A stretch of 64,000 nucleotides of DNA from Bryum argenteum (GCA_037043015.1 CM073328.1:14915495-14979494), one strand, 5' to 3'; positions 36,201 through 49,107 are shown, counted from the stretch's first letter. Numbers and translations: made by a program. Notes: generated by a model from the sequence alone, not told the origin.

Positions 36201-36477
36201 TCACAACAACACTACACTTCCATCTCACTTTTGCACTCACCCGATCAAAATTGTTGTTGTGACGGGTACATTTGTAAAAGGTGCAAAAACATGCATAAGG
36301 TATCATACCAAAACTTGGTGACAACGCTCACCAAATTTGACGTTCCGCACATCAATGCAACCGTCTCAATGAGGATCGTTAAAACAACCCATTCCCCACT
36401 CAATTTTGAAAACCGCAATAATGCCAAGCATTTTCTAAACCAGACATTTATTTTGGGACAAAAGGAGTATTAAAATT
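33300..36477 (+). repeat. copy 1 of a 2.3-2.4 kb direct array
   Basis: Begins with a reverse-oriented piece of the 10.7-kb family, then a unique part with CTATGCTAGCA...TGCTAGCATG, two tandem units of about 113 bp (34136-34370), a block at 34784-35018, and finally a long-family TTAA-type segment. Removing the 811-bp insertion at 35657-36467 reduces the copy-to-copy spacing to about 2.32 kb. The 131-codon minus-strand frame at 34064-34459 spans the tandem units and is not regarded as a gene. Confidence 0.75.
35657..36467. mobile_element. Stowaway-like (Tc1/mariner) element
   Basis: Ends CTCCCTCCGTCCCAAAATAA and TTATTTTGGGACAAAAGGAG form an inverted repeat with three mismatches, extending to ATGT. 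TA at 35655-35656 and 36468-36469 flank the element. CTCCCTCCGTCCCA is the established plant Stowaway/mariner terminus. At 811 bp it is longer than most Stowaways and could be a deleted mariner-like element, but no transposase motif was visible in either strand. The uninterrupted sequence in the third array copy (near 38866-38882) gives the empty site. Confidence 0.9.
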
Positions 36478-38877
36478 GTTTATGTGATTTCCGAAGTCGG
36501 CCCTTTGGTCGTGAATATCTCTTAAGTTATGATGAATTTAGAAGCATGAGATGCCTTTTTGGAAAAGTATAGAAAAACTCTACAACCTCATATGAGATCT
36601 ATATTCAATTAGGCACACGTTGACTAGAACTCTATAAACAAATCGACCTGATTCGGGCGCCCTCGGCTTTAGGGATTATATCATTACATGTAAATAAGGG
36701 CTAAGGTTAGATCTTGAGTTATCTTCTCTATCTACAGATTTTAGTTTTGAAAAATGGCTATGAAGCTGATACTATCTTCAGAATTTCAAATTGGATTGTT
36801 AAATTCTCTTTAGAGTCATGTCAACCAGCTAGTTAAACCAGATGAAATTGCCATATTACCTAATCAAGTATTAAAAATTGGGGTTGTTGTCCAAGATCAA
36901 TCAAATAACTAACATAAGTATCACATGCATTTCACCAAGTATTACCTAGGTATCTATTTGAAGTACCAAGATTATTCTACAAATATGAGGCTCCTAGCTC
37001 AATGAGGATAGACAACTTCTTGACAGTTGGTAGGGGACATAATTTAACTTCTAGAGTATGGTCAATTATAATGGAATATACACTATTGGGTCAATGTTTT
37101 GACAATGTATATATTTTGAACGTTTTCTACATTAATATCCTACCAAATCTATGCTAGCAAATACACGTCATGGCCGACAAGGCAGAAGTGCTAGCATGTT
37201 GCAATCGTTCTTGATATGTAATAAAGATGATTGGTTTTTCCACGACGCTAGACCGAGTGAGAGGAATCAAGTTTTGCCGAGTTATGGTTGGTGAAACTAG
37301 CGTAGGTGGCGTTCCTCGCCAATCTGAGCCATCGTGTAGAAGATACTATAGTTCAGCTTCAGAGGTGGTAGGTCTTCAGAGCCTTGATTGACCAATTTTT
37401 TAATGAAGAATCTTCAGATTCTACCAACTAGATAGGATAGAATTATGTCGAGTCATGGTTGGTGAAACTAGCATAGCTGGCGTTCGTGGCCAATTGAAGC
37501 CGTTGTGTAGAAGATACTATAATTTAGCTTTACATGTGTCGGGACTTCAAAGCCTTGATCAATCACTTTTTTAATGAATAGTCTTCAGATTCTACCAACT
37601 AGATAGGATAGAATTATAATGATCGTGTTGTGCAACTTAGGTGGCAAGTCTCCATGGGTTCAGTAGACTATTTTCACTATAGTTATTTTATCACTATCAA
37701 GCTAAATTTTAAAAAAAAAAAAAAAAAAAAAAATTTTTCATGACAGAAAATTCTACTTGCTAACATAGGCCAATTGTGAAGATGATATTACTATGTTGCA
37801 TAAGTAATAAATGTTTAATGTATAAGCTCTCATGTATTTTACATATGTTACATTTATTTTTGTAAAATTCACTAACTGTACAATTATTATTCTTTCATAT
37901 TGGCGTAAGCTTCCAAAATATAAATTTTCATTTCTTATTGAGCTTAATTTACTTATTGAGCTTATTGAGCATTTGAGCTTAAAATCTAAATCGACCTATA
38001 TCCTTATACTCTCATCATTTGTGTAGTTTTCACCAAACAGTTTTTTGAAAGCCTTAAATGTTGGTCGAAGGTAACTTTAAGTATGAACACATATATCTAC
38101 GCGTCTTTCAAAGGCATTTCCTATACATGCATGCATTCTTGAGCAGAGCTTCACTTATGAATGTATGAACATGAGTTTAGCTCCAAAAGAACCTCAATAG
38201 AAGGATCATCGACTAGCACAAGCCTTAGAAAGGTTACTTGATAAATGGCCATGAGTTTTCCCCCTTAAACCACACACAATTAATCCCTAAAAATATTTAT
38301 GTTTTTTTGAGAGCTTGAAATCTCATTACTATAATTTTCTACGTCTATGCACTCCTATAGGTGTGAACTTTTTTTAAAAAACTTGTTTTACTTTTTAAAC
38401 CTTAAGATCTTTGATACAAGTCAATTTTTAGATACTATTCTAGAAATTGACCGTGGGATGTTTTTCATTTGCAAGATAATTACACCCAAATTTTGTGCGA
38501 AAGTTTTTGTAGGCATTGTTTAGGAGACATTGTCTCCATGGCGCAAAGGGAGATTCAAAATTGTAACTCCCAAAGTTTTGGTCATATTTCTTTTCCATGT
38601 AGGAAATGAAGTTGGGTATGCTCACTCAAAATCTTAGAGACCTTTTTTTTTTTTTTTAACCTTCACGCAAAAAAGTTTCTTGAAGGTCTAAAAGCAACGA
38701 AATAGAAAAAACATGCACCACAATGTTTTTTTTTTTTTTTTTTTTTTTTAGATGTTGAAGGATGAGTAGGTGTCTTTATGGATTTGTGAATTTTGAGGGG
38801 AAAAATAAAGAAGTTGAAAATTATTCTAAATCACAAATTTTAAAAGAAAAATCTGTAAAATCACTAAACATCATTAA
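36478..38877 (+). repeat. copy 2 of the 2.3-2.4 kb direct array
   Basis: Same order of blocks as copy 1: CTATGCTAGCAAATACACGT at 37148, ATGCATGCATTCTTGAGCA near 38128, then the long-family segment with CTTTTTTT/A-rich tracts. It is the most diverged copy across the 34784-35018 equivalent. Contains an A run near 37709-37732 and a T run near 38726-38749. Confidence 0.75.
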
Positions 38878-41001
38878 AATTGTTTATGTGATATCCGGAG
38901 ACTGCCCTTTGGCTGTGAATATTTCCTAAATTATGAGGAATTTAGAAGCATGAGATGACTCTTCGGAAAAGTATGGAAACACTCTACATCCTCATATGAG
39001 ATCTATATGCAATTAGGCACACGTTGACCAGAAGCAAATCGACCCGATTTGGGCGGCCTCGGCTTTAGGGGTCATATCATTATATGTAAATAAGGGCTAA
39101 GGTTAGATTTTACTTTATTTTCTTTGTCTACAGATTTTAGTTTTGAAAAATGGCTAAGAATCTGATACCAACTTCAAAATTCCAAATTGGATTGTCAAAT
39201 TGTCTATAGATTCATGTCAACCAGCTCTTTACAATCAAACCAGATGAAATTGCCATATTGCCTTATTAAGTCTTAAAAATTGGGGTTGTTGTCTAAGATC
39301 AATCCTAATACTTACCTAAGTATACTATGCATTTCAGCACGCATTACTTAGGTATCTATTTGAAGTACCAAGATTATCCTACAAATAAGAGGCTTGTAGC
39401 TCAATGAGAATAAAGAAACTCCTTGACCAATGATAGGGGGCATAATTTAACTTCTAGAATATGGTCAATTATAATAGAATGTACACTACTAGGTCAATGT
39501 TTTGACAATGTATATATTTTGAATGTTTTTTACACTGATATTGTACCAAATCTATGCTAACAAATACAAGTTAAGGTCGACAAGGCTAAGTGCTAGCATG
39601 TTTAGATTGTTCTTGATGTGTAATGAAGATGATTGGTTTGTGAAACCACAACTCTAGACCGATGTGAGAGGTATCAAGTTTTGCCGAGTCATGGTTGGTG
39701 AAACTAGCACACGTGGCGTCCCTGGCCAATCTGAGCCATCGTGCAAAAGATACCATAATTTTGCTTTTCCACGACGCTAGACCAGTGTGGGAGGAATCAA
39801 TTTTTGTGGAGTGATGGTTGGTGAAACTAGCACAGTTGACGTTCGTAACCAATCTGAGCCATTGTGTAGAAGATAATCTAATTTAGCTTTAGAGGTTGCA
39901 AGTCTTCAAAGCCTTGATCGACCAATTTTTTAAGAAAAAATCTTCAGATTCTACCAACTAGCTAGGATAGAATTATAATGATTGTGTTGTGCAATTTAGG
40001 TGGCAGGTCTCAATGGCTTCGATAGACTATTTCCACTACAATTATTTGATCACTATCAAACTAAAAATAAAAGAACTATTTCACATGAAAATACTTCTAC
40101 TTGCTAACAATTGTAAAGATGATGTTACTATGTTGCATAAGTAATAAATGTTTGGTGTATAAGCTCTCATGTATTTTACATATGTTACATTTATTTTTGT
40201 AAAATTCACTAACTGCACATGGAATTGGTGAGTATTCTTTCAAATTGGCGTAAGCTTTCAAAATAGAAATTTTCATCTCTTATTGAGCTCAAATTACTTG
40301 TCTAAACCAACCTAAACCCTTACACTCTCATTATTTGTGTAGTTTTCAGCAAACAAAGTATAAAAAACCTCAAATGTTGGTCCAAGGTACCCTTTAAAGT
40401 ATGAGCACATATACCTAAGCGTCCTTCAAAGGCATTCCCTATACATGCATGCATTCTTGAGCAAAGCTTCACTTATGAATGTACAAACATGAATTAGGCT
40501 CTAAAAGAACCTCAACACAAGAATCATCGACTAGCACAAGCCTTAGAAAGGTACTTGTCAAATGACCATGAGTTGGTATTGTTACTTTCTATACTTTTTT
40601 AACCTTAGGATCTATTATTCAAGTCTATTTTTAGTTACTATTCCAGAAATTGACCGTTGGATGTTTTTCATTTGCAAGATAATAACACTCGAAGTTTGTG
40701 CAAAAGTTTTTTTTGGGCATTGCTCACGAGACATTGTCTCCATGATGCAAAGGGAGATTCAAAATTGTAACTCCCAAGAATCTCGGTCATATTTTTTTTC
40801 CATGTAGGCGGTCAAGTTCTTGGATACAGTAATGCAACATATTAGAGACTCCTTCTGTTTTTTTGACCTCCATACAATTTTTTTTCTAGAAGGTCTAAAA
40901 GCAAAAATATAGAAAAATATGCACCACATTAGATCTATTTAGTTTTTGAAAAATGTTGAATTATGAGTAGGTGCCTTTATGAGTTTGTGAATTTTGAAGA
41001 G

Positions 41002-41039
<38 letters not shown>

Positions 41040-41160
41040 GTAGAAGTACAGACATTACTGAGATTGTTTTTGTAATTCCCAGAAGCTACCCTTGTGAAAA
41101 TGGTAAAGCTTTCGACATAGGTCACTTTGGAAATTGAATAGAGATTCGGTAATGAACACA
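38878..41160 (+). repeat. copy 3 of the 2.3-2.4 kb direct array
   Basis: Follows copy 2 directly. Its block at 40318-40552 is identical over 235 nt to copy 1 (34784-35018). Has lost about 70 bp around 40565 relative to copies 1 and 2. An A35 run lies at 41002-41036. Confidence 0.75.
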
Positions 41161-41289
41161 TTTTCAAAAACATAAAATACACCATGGAGACAATGTCTCT
41201 TGAACAATGCCGAGAGGTAGAAAGTTGCTCTTTTGAGGTTTCAAGGTCCCAAAAACATATGAGCTAATAGCCAAATGCACAATAATAAT

Positions 41290-41580
41290 AAGTGTTATCA
41301 CCTTACCTTGGAGGAGCCTCAAAGCTAAGCTTTGGTTGAGTAAAGTCAATCGCTCAACACAAATGGTGTGCCGTAAAGGAAGAGTATTAAATAAGTAATT
41401 CTAATTAACGAACCAAATGTGATGCAACCAATGAGGGGCCGGCTTTGAATGGAAAATGGGCAGTTGGAGTTAGGGCAGGCATGGAGGCAATAATAGTACA
41501 AGAACCTCCAAAGAGTTGGGAAGTATACAGGCTTTTATCTGCTCCTCATCCCAAGACAAACTTAATATTGCTGTAATAGC
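41290..41580. repeat. repeat present inverted at 59815-60090
   Basis: Phrases CAACACAAATGGTGTG, AAATGTGATGCAACCAATG, ATAATAGTACAAGAACCTCC and AAAGAGTTGGGAAGT recur as reverse complements at 59815-60090. Non-coding. No termini established. Confidence 0.65.
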
Positions 41581-41805
41581 ATGATATTTACTTTTTTTAG
41601 TTCTTTAAGATATGTTTACTTTTAAAAAAAAATCCTTTTTGGACTAAATTGCAAGTAGGGGAAGTACATAAGCAAAAAGTTTTCAGGCTGCCCCCAAAAA
41701 GTTTTCAGAATGCCCGCTTAGCATTGGCCTTTTCTGGTTTTTTAGAATGGCGCACAGAAAGTCACCTCCGTGGTGAGCAAGGAATTTTCGAGATGTCTTC
41801 CTTAA

Positions 41806-42347
41806 CCCCTAAAGGCCCGAGGGGTTTGAAGAAAAACTTAGATGTGTTATAAAATATGGATTTGGTATCCCTTATGAAGTAGCGCTCCAAAGATAGTATA
41901 AAGACCTTAAACCCTAAATTAGATCTATACGGTTAAATTTCCTAAAATAAGTAAGATTTGTTTCAAAATTATTAAAAAAGAGTAAAACTTTGAAAATCGA
42001 TATAAAATGTAATTTCTATTATTAGTAATTGGAAATTTCTATGATTGGCTAAAATCACATATTATATGATAAAATGGAGAGAGGCCACAAGTAACCTATG
42101 AGGAACCTTATTATTTTCCCAAAATAGTAAGTTTTCTTACACTAAGAAAACTTTGCCCTGTTTCTGTTTGAAGGCTTATTCTGAACAATCTATGAATCCA
42201 AAGAGGGTTCTGTAAATTGAATGTGGTTCCCAACTTATCAAACTTCTGGAATGTTAAAAAAAATTCCAAAAAAAATCTTTTTCAATCCATGTACAGCTCC
42301 TCAAAATTCGGGATCGACCATAAAATGGTCGATTGGGCTCTTAGGGG
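41806..42347. mobile_element. TTAA-flanked element, 542 bp
   Basis: TTAA at 41802-41805 and 42348-42351 flank CCCCTAAAGGCCC and GGGCTCTTAGGGG, an inverted repeat with two differences. Just inside the left end lies CCC-GAG-GGG, the reverse complement of the hairpin core found in the CCCTTAAA subfamily. The interior is AT-rich and unlike the other copies. No open frame of note. Confidence 0.8.
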
Positions 42348-42351
42348 TTAA

Positions 42352-42416
42352 ACGCCCAAGCATGCCCCTCGGGCATGCTTTTTAGTGTATTTTCAGAGGG
42401 GCTGGGCGTTTAAGGG
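42352..42416. mobile_element. remnant of the CCCTTAAACGCCC subfamily with hairpin
   Basis: Shares the TTAA at 42348-42351 with the preceding element and ends TGGGCGTTTAAGGG before TTAA 42417-42420. The left terminus has lost its CCC. It retains a perfect 10-bp stem: AAGCATGCCC (42358-42367), loop CTC, GGGCATGCTT (42371-42380). Only 65 bp remain. Confidence 0.75.
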
Positions 42417-42420
42417 TTAA

Positions 42421-42883
42421 CCCCTAATGTGGACTGAGGTTATGCCAGATTGTGGTTGTTTGGGGTTTGGGGAGCCTATGATTTAGTATTTTAAGCTTGC
42501 ACGAAGCTGAAATCTTTTGTGGGTTGTATAGTTTTTCCATACCTCTCCAAGAAATCATCTCACGTTTCGGGATTCCTCATACTTTAGGAGATATTTATGG
42601 TCAAAGTTTGAAGAGTGTCGGAAGTGCAGTATATGCTCATTTGTTCCCAGAATCTGCCCAAAATCAACTAAATTGCGGTAACTTCAAAAGTTCACCAAAT
42701 ACTTAGATTTTACTTTTTTTTTCAAGTTTTGTTTGTTTGAAAATGTAAATAAGGTCTTAAGGCATGATCTCACTGTTCAGATCTGCAATCCAATTGCTCT
42801 TCACATAACATTTTATCGTCATAGATTGGCCTTTGTAGTTGAATTTCAGCATACCTCTAAACGTAGCCTAGGGCGTTCAGAGA
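42421..42883 (+). mobile_element. TTAA-flanked member of the 10.7-kb repeat family
   Basis: Starts at the same TTAA (42417-42420) that ends the previous remnant, with CCCCTAATGTGGACTGAG, and ends AGGGCGTTCAGAGA before TTAA 42884-42887. The ends are poorly matched, but the right end resembles AACGCCC of the other subfamily. The interior matches 10655-11110 and 26854-27240. Confidence 0.55.
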
Positions 42884-43045
42884 TTAATCCTGTAGCAGAT
42901 ACCTATACTTGTCTAGCTTAAAATAGGATGAGAAGGTGCGAATGGATAAAGAGAAAAAATGAAAGTGATCATTAAGGTCAAAGCTATCGAAGTATGAGGA
43001 ATTTTTGGTATTTGTAGTAGAATTATGTTGTTTTCATATGTTTAA

Positions 43046-43286
43046 CCCCTAAATGTCCAGGAAAGTGAAAACTGCTTTTTGGAGTCCAAAATTCAACCAA
43101 CGTTGACCATTATAATCTCACAAATGAAGAAGAATCAACGGTTCAATTTTGGCAAGTGAGTAGAAGGTTAAGTTAACTTCAAGATCCTACAGTTGGATCT
43201 TCCAAATAATTCTTAGATTGAGAGTTTTTGGGCCTGAAGTAAGGGAATGTCCATTTTTACAATTTTGCATCAAGAACCTTTAGGGG
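43046..43286 (+). mobile_element. TTAA-flanked MITE, short subfamily, 241 bp
   Basis: TTAA at 43042-43045 and 43287-43290. The ends CCCCTAAATGTCC and GAACCTTTAGGGG are inverted with two differences. The interior holds TTGACCATTATAATCTCAC and CAAGATCCTACAGTTGGATC, as in 28040-28299, same orientation. Confidence 0.88.
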
Positions 43287-43369
43287 TTAACTTTCTTGAA
43301 AATTTTGATTCTAGGTATATATAAGAACCAAAAGAAATTATTCATACAGAAAGTACGAATAAGTTCAGG

Positions 43370-43640
43370 TACTACAATGAGGAGGTTGTAGGTTCTGTTC
43401 ACCTTGCCGGCATGGTGCTCACTGCCATAGTCCACAGCGGGGTTCTTGGACCTTGTTCAATAGGTACCTTAAAGCCCTATGGGAGAATACATCTCTAAGG
43501 CAGGAAGGGACTCGCAAAATGTCCACTCTGAGAGGAGGTAGTAGTTACGCTATTGGTGCTATGACCTCCACGCATGCATCCATGGATAGTTCGAACATAC
43601 ACTTTATTCATGCCAGCCTCAAATAGGGTTGGAGTTCTTC
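43370..43640. repeat. repeat shared with 25430-25810
   Basis: Contains GGAGGTTGTAGGTTCTGTTC, CACTGCCATAGTCCAC and ATCTCTAAGGCAGGAAGGGA in the same order as the 25.4-kb copy. Class unknown. Confidence 0.4.
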
Positions 43641-43644
43641 TTCC

Positions 43645-45470
43645 TCTTCACGTCCAAAGTTGAAAGTAAGAGAACATTCTTCCACTCAAATACACATATT
43701 TGATATCTCTTTTCAAAGAAATTGAAAACACATGATTGTTCTAGTACTAGAGGTATTTTTCAAACAAAGATATATTGTTTGGTTATTTTTTAAAGAAATG
43801 GGGTACATAGGAGAGTTCCACATACTCAGATATTTATTTTTTTAAATAAAAATAAAGAGGAAGCCAAGTGGGGCCCTAGTGAGAGACATGTCAAGTATAC
43901 ATTGTATTGCTGCTGTGCCATTCCTTTCTGTCCATCTAAGTGGGTGGAACGTCCTTGTGTCAAAGCCCAATCATAACTAGTCCAACAAGGAAAATTCCAA
44001 ACTCTTTTTCCATAGGGCCCCTTTTGGCCATTTTGTTGGGATCATCTATGGGTAGGGTTGCATTCAACTTTGCTCTTTGATTTGAATGAATCTCCCCCTT
44101 TAAGCAGCTTTTCTTTGACACAAAAAGACTACGAATCTCTTTTCATTGAGAATGACATTCAAGTCTTTCCTTATTTTTATTTTTCTTGTAAAAATATCTA
44201 ATATCAATCGTTTCTTTTGTCTCCTCATTGCAAAACTTAAATCTAAGGGTGAATTTACATTTACATGGAGTTTTTTTAATATTTTACTTTTTAATTTTAT
44301 TTTAGAAATACTCATGATTTTGTTTTGTGAAAAATTGTCTTTTGTGCACAATTTTCATAAGAGATATGGAATGCACATTTTATAACACATCTGAAAATTT
44401 CTTCAAATCATTTAAGTATTTAGAGGCTGATTAAAGTTTAGATAGAGTGATAGAAACCTAAACTCAATCAAAGGTGTGTGGAAGGTATGCCAGTGAGTTG
44501 AGTGCAAAGGGTCTAATTTGGACTATTTTTCCTATGTAAACTTTTTGATCAAGAAAGGAATTTTATTGATGCAAGGTGTTTCAAAAATGAAGGGTAAACA
44601 ACTTTGTAGTTTGTGATTATTTGATTGTAAGAGGTGAAGCTTATGAATTTATTTTATTCTGAATACTATTATGTTATGTTCTTACAATCTATAAGGGTTT
44701 ATGACTAAGGATGTGTTGCTTAGATCCTACAAAATGTATACTACAAGATTGTATGGTTGAATTATAATGGCTTGTCTCAATTTTCATTTATAACAATTTA
44801 CTTTTCTTTAAAATTGGTTGAAGTAGGCTAGAACGATTTGTGGATTAACCCCTGCCAGCCTAAACAACTTCATTGAGGTTCATGGAGAATTTTGATGTCC
44901 CATTATGCGTAAATTTTAATACATTTCTGAAAAAAATCTACATGGAGCAAATTGTGAGTGGGTCAACTCTTAGTTGCAAATTACAAAACCTCATTTATGC
45001 GTGTGGCTTATTTTTTATAAGCATCCAAAAAGGATTAGTGCAACTACTTTTGCATGGGAAATACAAAAGCCAAGTTAAGGACCAATGAGAAATCAACATT
45101 GGTATGAGAGGGCAACATGTTGAAATGCCTAGCTTTGATAATTTGGGTCAAGTCCAAAGAAGGCGTGTTTTGGGTGGCTACAATTCCAAAGACCCTTCTT
45201 TGTTGTGGTTCTTCACACTCATGAATACAAAGGGGGATTATTTCATATAGAGGATAGCACGGTTTGTTAACCCTTTTCACACATTGCACAATATTGCAAT
45301 GTAGATTTTATTTGTTCCCTAAATATTCTCGGTGGTACTAGAGAATATATTTGGGAAAATTGATTGTTTTTTAAAAGAATCATTACATAGTCAAGAGTAT
45401 TCAACCGGAAGGTAGAATTCAACAGGAAGATTGAATTCAACCAAAAAAATTTTGAAGGTAGCTTATTGAT
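43645..45470. other. low-copy AT-rich stretch with repeat traces
   Basis: 44400-44650 echoes the 20.9-kb family. TTAA-CCCCTGCCAGCC at 44845 resembles an element end, but its partner was not found. No gene is supported. Confidence 0.35.
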
Positions 45471-45474
45471 TATT

Positions 45475-45740
45475 GTAAACCTCCTACAGATGAGAGGTCA
45501 AAATGACTTTTGCCTTTAAGTAGGTTTAGATGAAGAATGAGTTTTTAGTATTTTCATATATATTTTGGTTTTAATGTGATAATACATCCAAGGTATATCT
45601 AATACATTTTTAGAGTGAAAGTTCAATTTTTGATATTTTGAAGGCATGATGTAGGAACTTAGGGTGCGTTTAAGTAGCCACAAGGATATCATGATATTTC
45701 ACCACAAACCATGATGTCCACAAAATCACAATATTCACTG
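45475..45740 (+). repeat. repeat inverted relative to 49330-49760
   Basis: GATGAAGAATGAG(T)TTTTAGTA, ATCCAAGGTATATCTAATA and GTGCGTTTAAGTAGCC recur as reverse complements at 49330-49760. The G(T/C)GCGTTT..AGCC phrase resembles common plant MITE ends. Confidence 0.5.
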
Positions 45741-45934
45741 GCAATTATCCGTTATTACTATCATAATGAGAATAATGATATTGATTACTATCAATGATTT
45801 ATAGTCATCATTGATCATGACATATCACAACCAATCAAAAATGGAGGTCTTAACCTCAATATCTCAACCCTTGCCTTTTACACTTTGGCCTTCTATGCCC
45901 TTCTCCTTTACCCTTCCCACCCTGGGAGTGTTGA

Positions 45935-48180
45935 GAATGTGTTGGTCAACTAGTAGAGTTGGAATGTTAGTGTAGTAATTGCAAACTTAATCTAAGTAAA
46001 GTAGAGAACACATTATTTTTCTCACAATCACATGTTGATTGCCAACAAACAAAAACAATATTCTCATTTATATACGTATCACATTTTCCCTCTTACCACG
46101 TTGCCATCCCATTCCAAATGTTGTCAATCCTATAAAATATTATTTGGGTTGCTGCCAATCCATCCAAGACCTCAGAATAATGTCAAGAATTTTGTCAAAC
46201 TGCCAACAACACTAGTTGCCAATCTATTGAATGTTTGCAACTGTCAACAACAGTCACTCTGAGTGGTTTATCACTTACACGGAAATCTTTCCAACTATCA
46301 ACAACAAGAGCCGTTGCAGCTAATCTTTTCAAACAGTTAGGGAATGTTGTCAAGATTCTACTATGTCGTCCAAATTGTTGAAGTAGTTAGGGAATGTCGT
46401 CAAGATTCTAAATTGTTGTTCAACGGTCAACACCAGTTGCCTGTTTCTTCATGTGTGTTACTAAGAATGTTGTCCAACTGTCAATAACAACAACAACCGT
46501 TGCCACTTTACTCACCAGTTAAATGTTGTTGAATTGCTCATTGCCAATTTATTCAACAGTCACAAGCTATATGAAGAATGTCGTTGAACAGTCAAGAGCA
46601 TATATCAAAGAATGTCCGGATCTAGATAGACAATGATATATTTTATTATATTCACTTTATCCTCTCCCAAAACTCAAACAGATATATCTACAATAATCTT
46701 AAGCAAATATACAATACATTTCTTTTGGCCTCGTCACTTGCTTCATTTTCTCTTCGTGAAACGTAGCTCTAAATTTCTAAATTCTCACAATAATCACTAT
46801 TACTCAAATACTAGTATAATTTCTACAATCCTTTAGTACATTTGATATTTGAGACCAAACAAAAAATGAGTAAGTATATTGGTATGGTATCAGATATCAA
46901 ATGTACCAAAGGTGAGAATTATGTTACATACAATAACTTTTTCTATCATTAATTTGACATTTGGAAATTGGATGTTCTTAGTAAGAATGGTGTAATATGC
47001 CCGTGAAGACATGTTGCCTACATAACACAACACTAACATTACTAGCGTATTATATCTTCAATAAATTGGCTTAGATTGGAAGTGTAGTCAACTATACTAA
47101 TATATTCTTTAATCACTAATATATCTGACAACAATACTGCTGGCTGTAGTGACAGAAAAATTTGTCTATCGTCGTGGTGTCAAGACCAGTCACATTTATT
47201 TCGCTCAAAGATACTTTTGACAAACTGGCACATGGGCCTTGTCGGCCTTAACGCCCATCTGTTTCACAAACCAGATTTTCTCATTGGCAATTTAACATGA
47301 ATGGATGATCGTCGGTGAAATATTCTACCTTATCCTTGACTTTGTTTTGACAAACAGATGGAATGCGTACATATTGGTAAGTTAGTTTCTAGAAGAAAAG
47401 TGACTCCCTCAAATCTGACTAGACAATATCTCCATGTTTAAGTCAGCCACCACCTATTTACTACGTCATGTTCTAAGTGTAAGAGTAAAAATGCTAATAT
47501 CAGAAGACCAGACTATTAAGACCCTCTAGGCTTGTATGGTCCAGAGAAGCTCTATTTCCACACTTTAAACTAGTGAGGAGGGAAAATGAAAAGGTTGGCA
47601 CCATATACAATGCAAAGCATTTGCAAAAGACAAACCGATATGCAGTGTTTTTTTTCAGCAAGATTCAACACAATAAAATCACACAATTTATTATTTTTTC
47701 TTTTTAAAAATTCTTTAAAAAACCGAAACCAAAACCAAAACCAAATCCAAAAACAAAAACAAAAATAAAAATCAAATGAAATAATAGTGTCCTAGTCATT
47801 TGAACAATATCTCAAGAATCAAGGCTATTTCTTGCTATGGGAGAGGGGTGAATATCACACAAATGTTCAAGAAACATGTTTGAAAATCTTCAAATTTGAA
47901 ACCTCTTCTACTAACCACAACAATATCAATCTACTCCCAAAATCAAATACTCATTTCCACATACATGAATTTATCAAACCATGAATAGCAATCCAAGAAC
48001 CATGAAGTATCAGAATCTCAAACTACAAAAACCAGATTTATCGGAACTCAAAAGTCTTATAGGAGATGTATTCTCTATTCCAATCCATAAACATCATAAT
48101 GTGCTAAGAGAGAGAAGAGCACAAAGGAGAAAAATTATTCTTGCTAAACTTCTAAATTTAATGTATGAAAAGTTTTGAAA
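45935..48180 (+). repeat. segmental duplication, unit 1 (pair at 49760-52383)
   Basis: The 1-kb repeat (45935-46870) is followed by further blocks that also recur in order in unit 2: TCTATCATTAATTTGACATT, AGAATGGTGTAATATG, GGCTTAGATTGGAAGTGTAG, CTTGTCGGCCTTAACGCCCA, ACCACCTATTTACTACGTCA and GAGATGTATTCTCTATTCCA. No coding capacity. Confidence 0.75.
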
Positions 48181-48378
48181 GAAAAAAATCTTAAAGTACT
48201 AAACACTTGCACTTGAAAATTTTGCTACGTATCCTTGGTCTTCATCTTGTATATCTTAAAACCTACCCTTGTAGAATATATAACATTTCTAATTTGGATC
48301 ACTTAGAGATTTGGATAGAATTTTAGTTGCAAACATAGTACCAAAAAAATGCTCATAATTTTGAAAAATTATACTTAA

Positions 48379-49057
48379 CCCCTAAACTACCATGGTGTTT
48401 CGTGAGCTCCAAACTCCAAAATTGCAATTCCATACCACCTTGTAAACTTTGAAGTATGAGAATATTTTTTACACTTTTTTGAAACTTTCAACCGTATGAT
48501 CTTGAAGAGAACTCTTATTAGAGGTAGTGGTTGCAATTTCAACCGTTGGATCGTAGCCATTTGTAAGATCATAACATTCAAAGTTGATGCAATTTTTTTT
48601 TCAGCAAACATAGTCAACTTTGTGCAAAGGAAAGCGTGATGCTTAATGCCTTAAACATCTAGCTCATATTTTTTTCCATGTATATAACTAAGTTGGGCAT
48701 GCCCATGCAAAATTTTAGACACTCATTTTGCTTTTTGAACCTTCATGCAATTTAAATACTAGAAGAAGGTAGAGATCAAGGATTTGGTAAAACATGCACC
48801 ACGTTTATTGTATATGGTTTAGGGGGAAACTGAACGATGACTATATACCTTCTTGAGTTTTTGAATTTCAAGAAAAAAGAATCTCAAAAAACTCCAAAAT
48901 CTCAAATTTTGGCAAATTTTGAAAGAAAAATTGAAATATCAAAAAAAACTTTGAATTCAGCTCTTGTAATTTTTGAAGGGTGCCCTTGTAGGATTGGTAA
49001 AAGTTTCAACTTGGGTCACTTAGAAACCTAACTACAAAATCAATCAAGAAAAGATTT

Positions 49058-49107
<50 letters not shown>

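Noticed and set aside
36245..36473. Open frames inside the Stowaway-like element as transposase
   Set aside because: No DDD/DDE catalytic motif or helix-turn-helix could be seen in any frame.
46882..46905. TGGTATCAGATATC resembling a copia primer-binding site
   Set aside because: It is part of a local palindrome with the preceding TTGATATTTGAGACCA, is absent from the other two copies of the repeat, and no LTR pair ends there.
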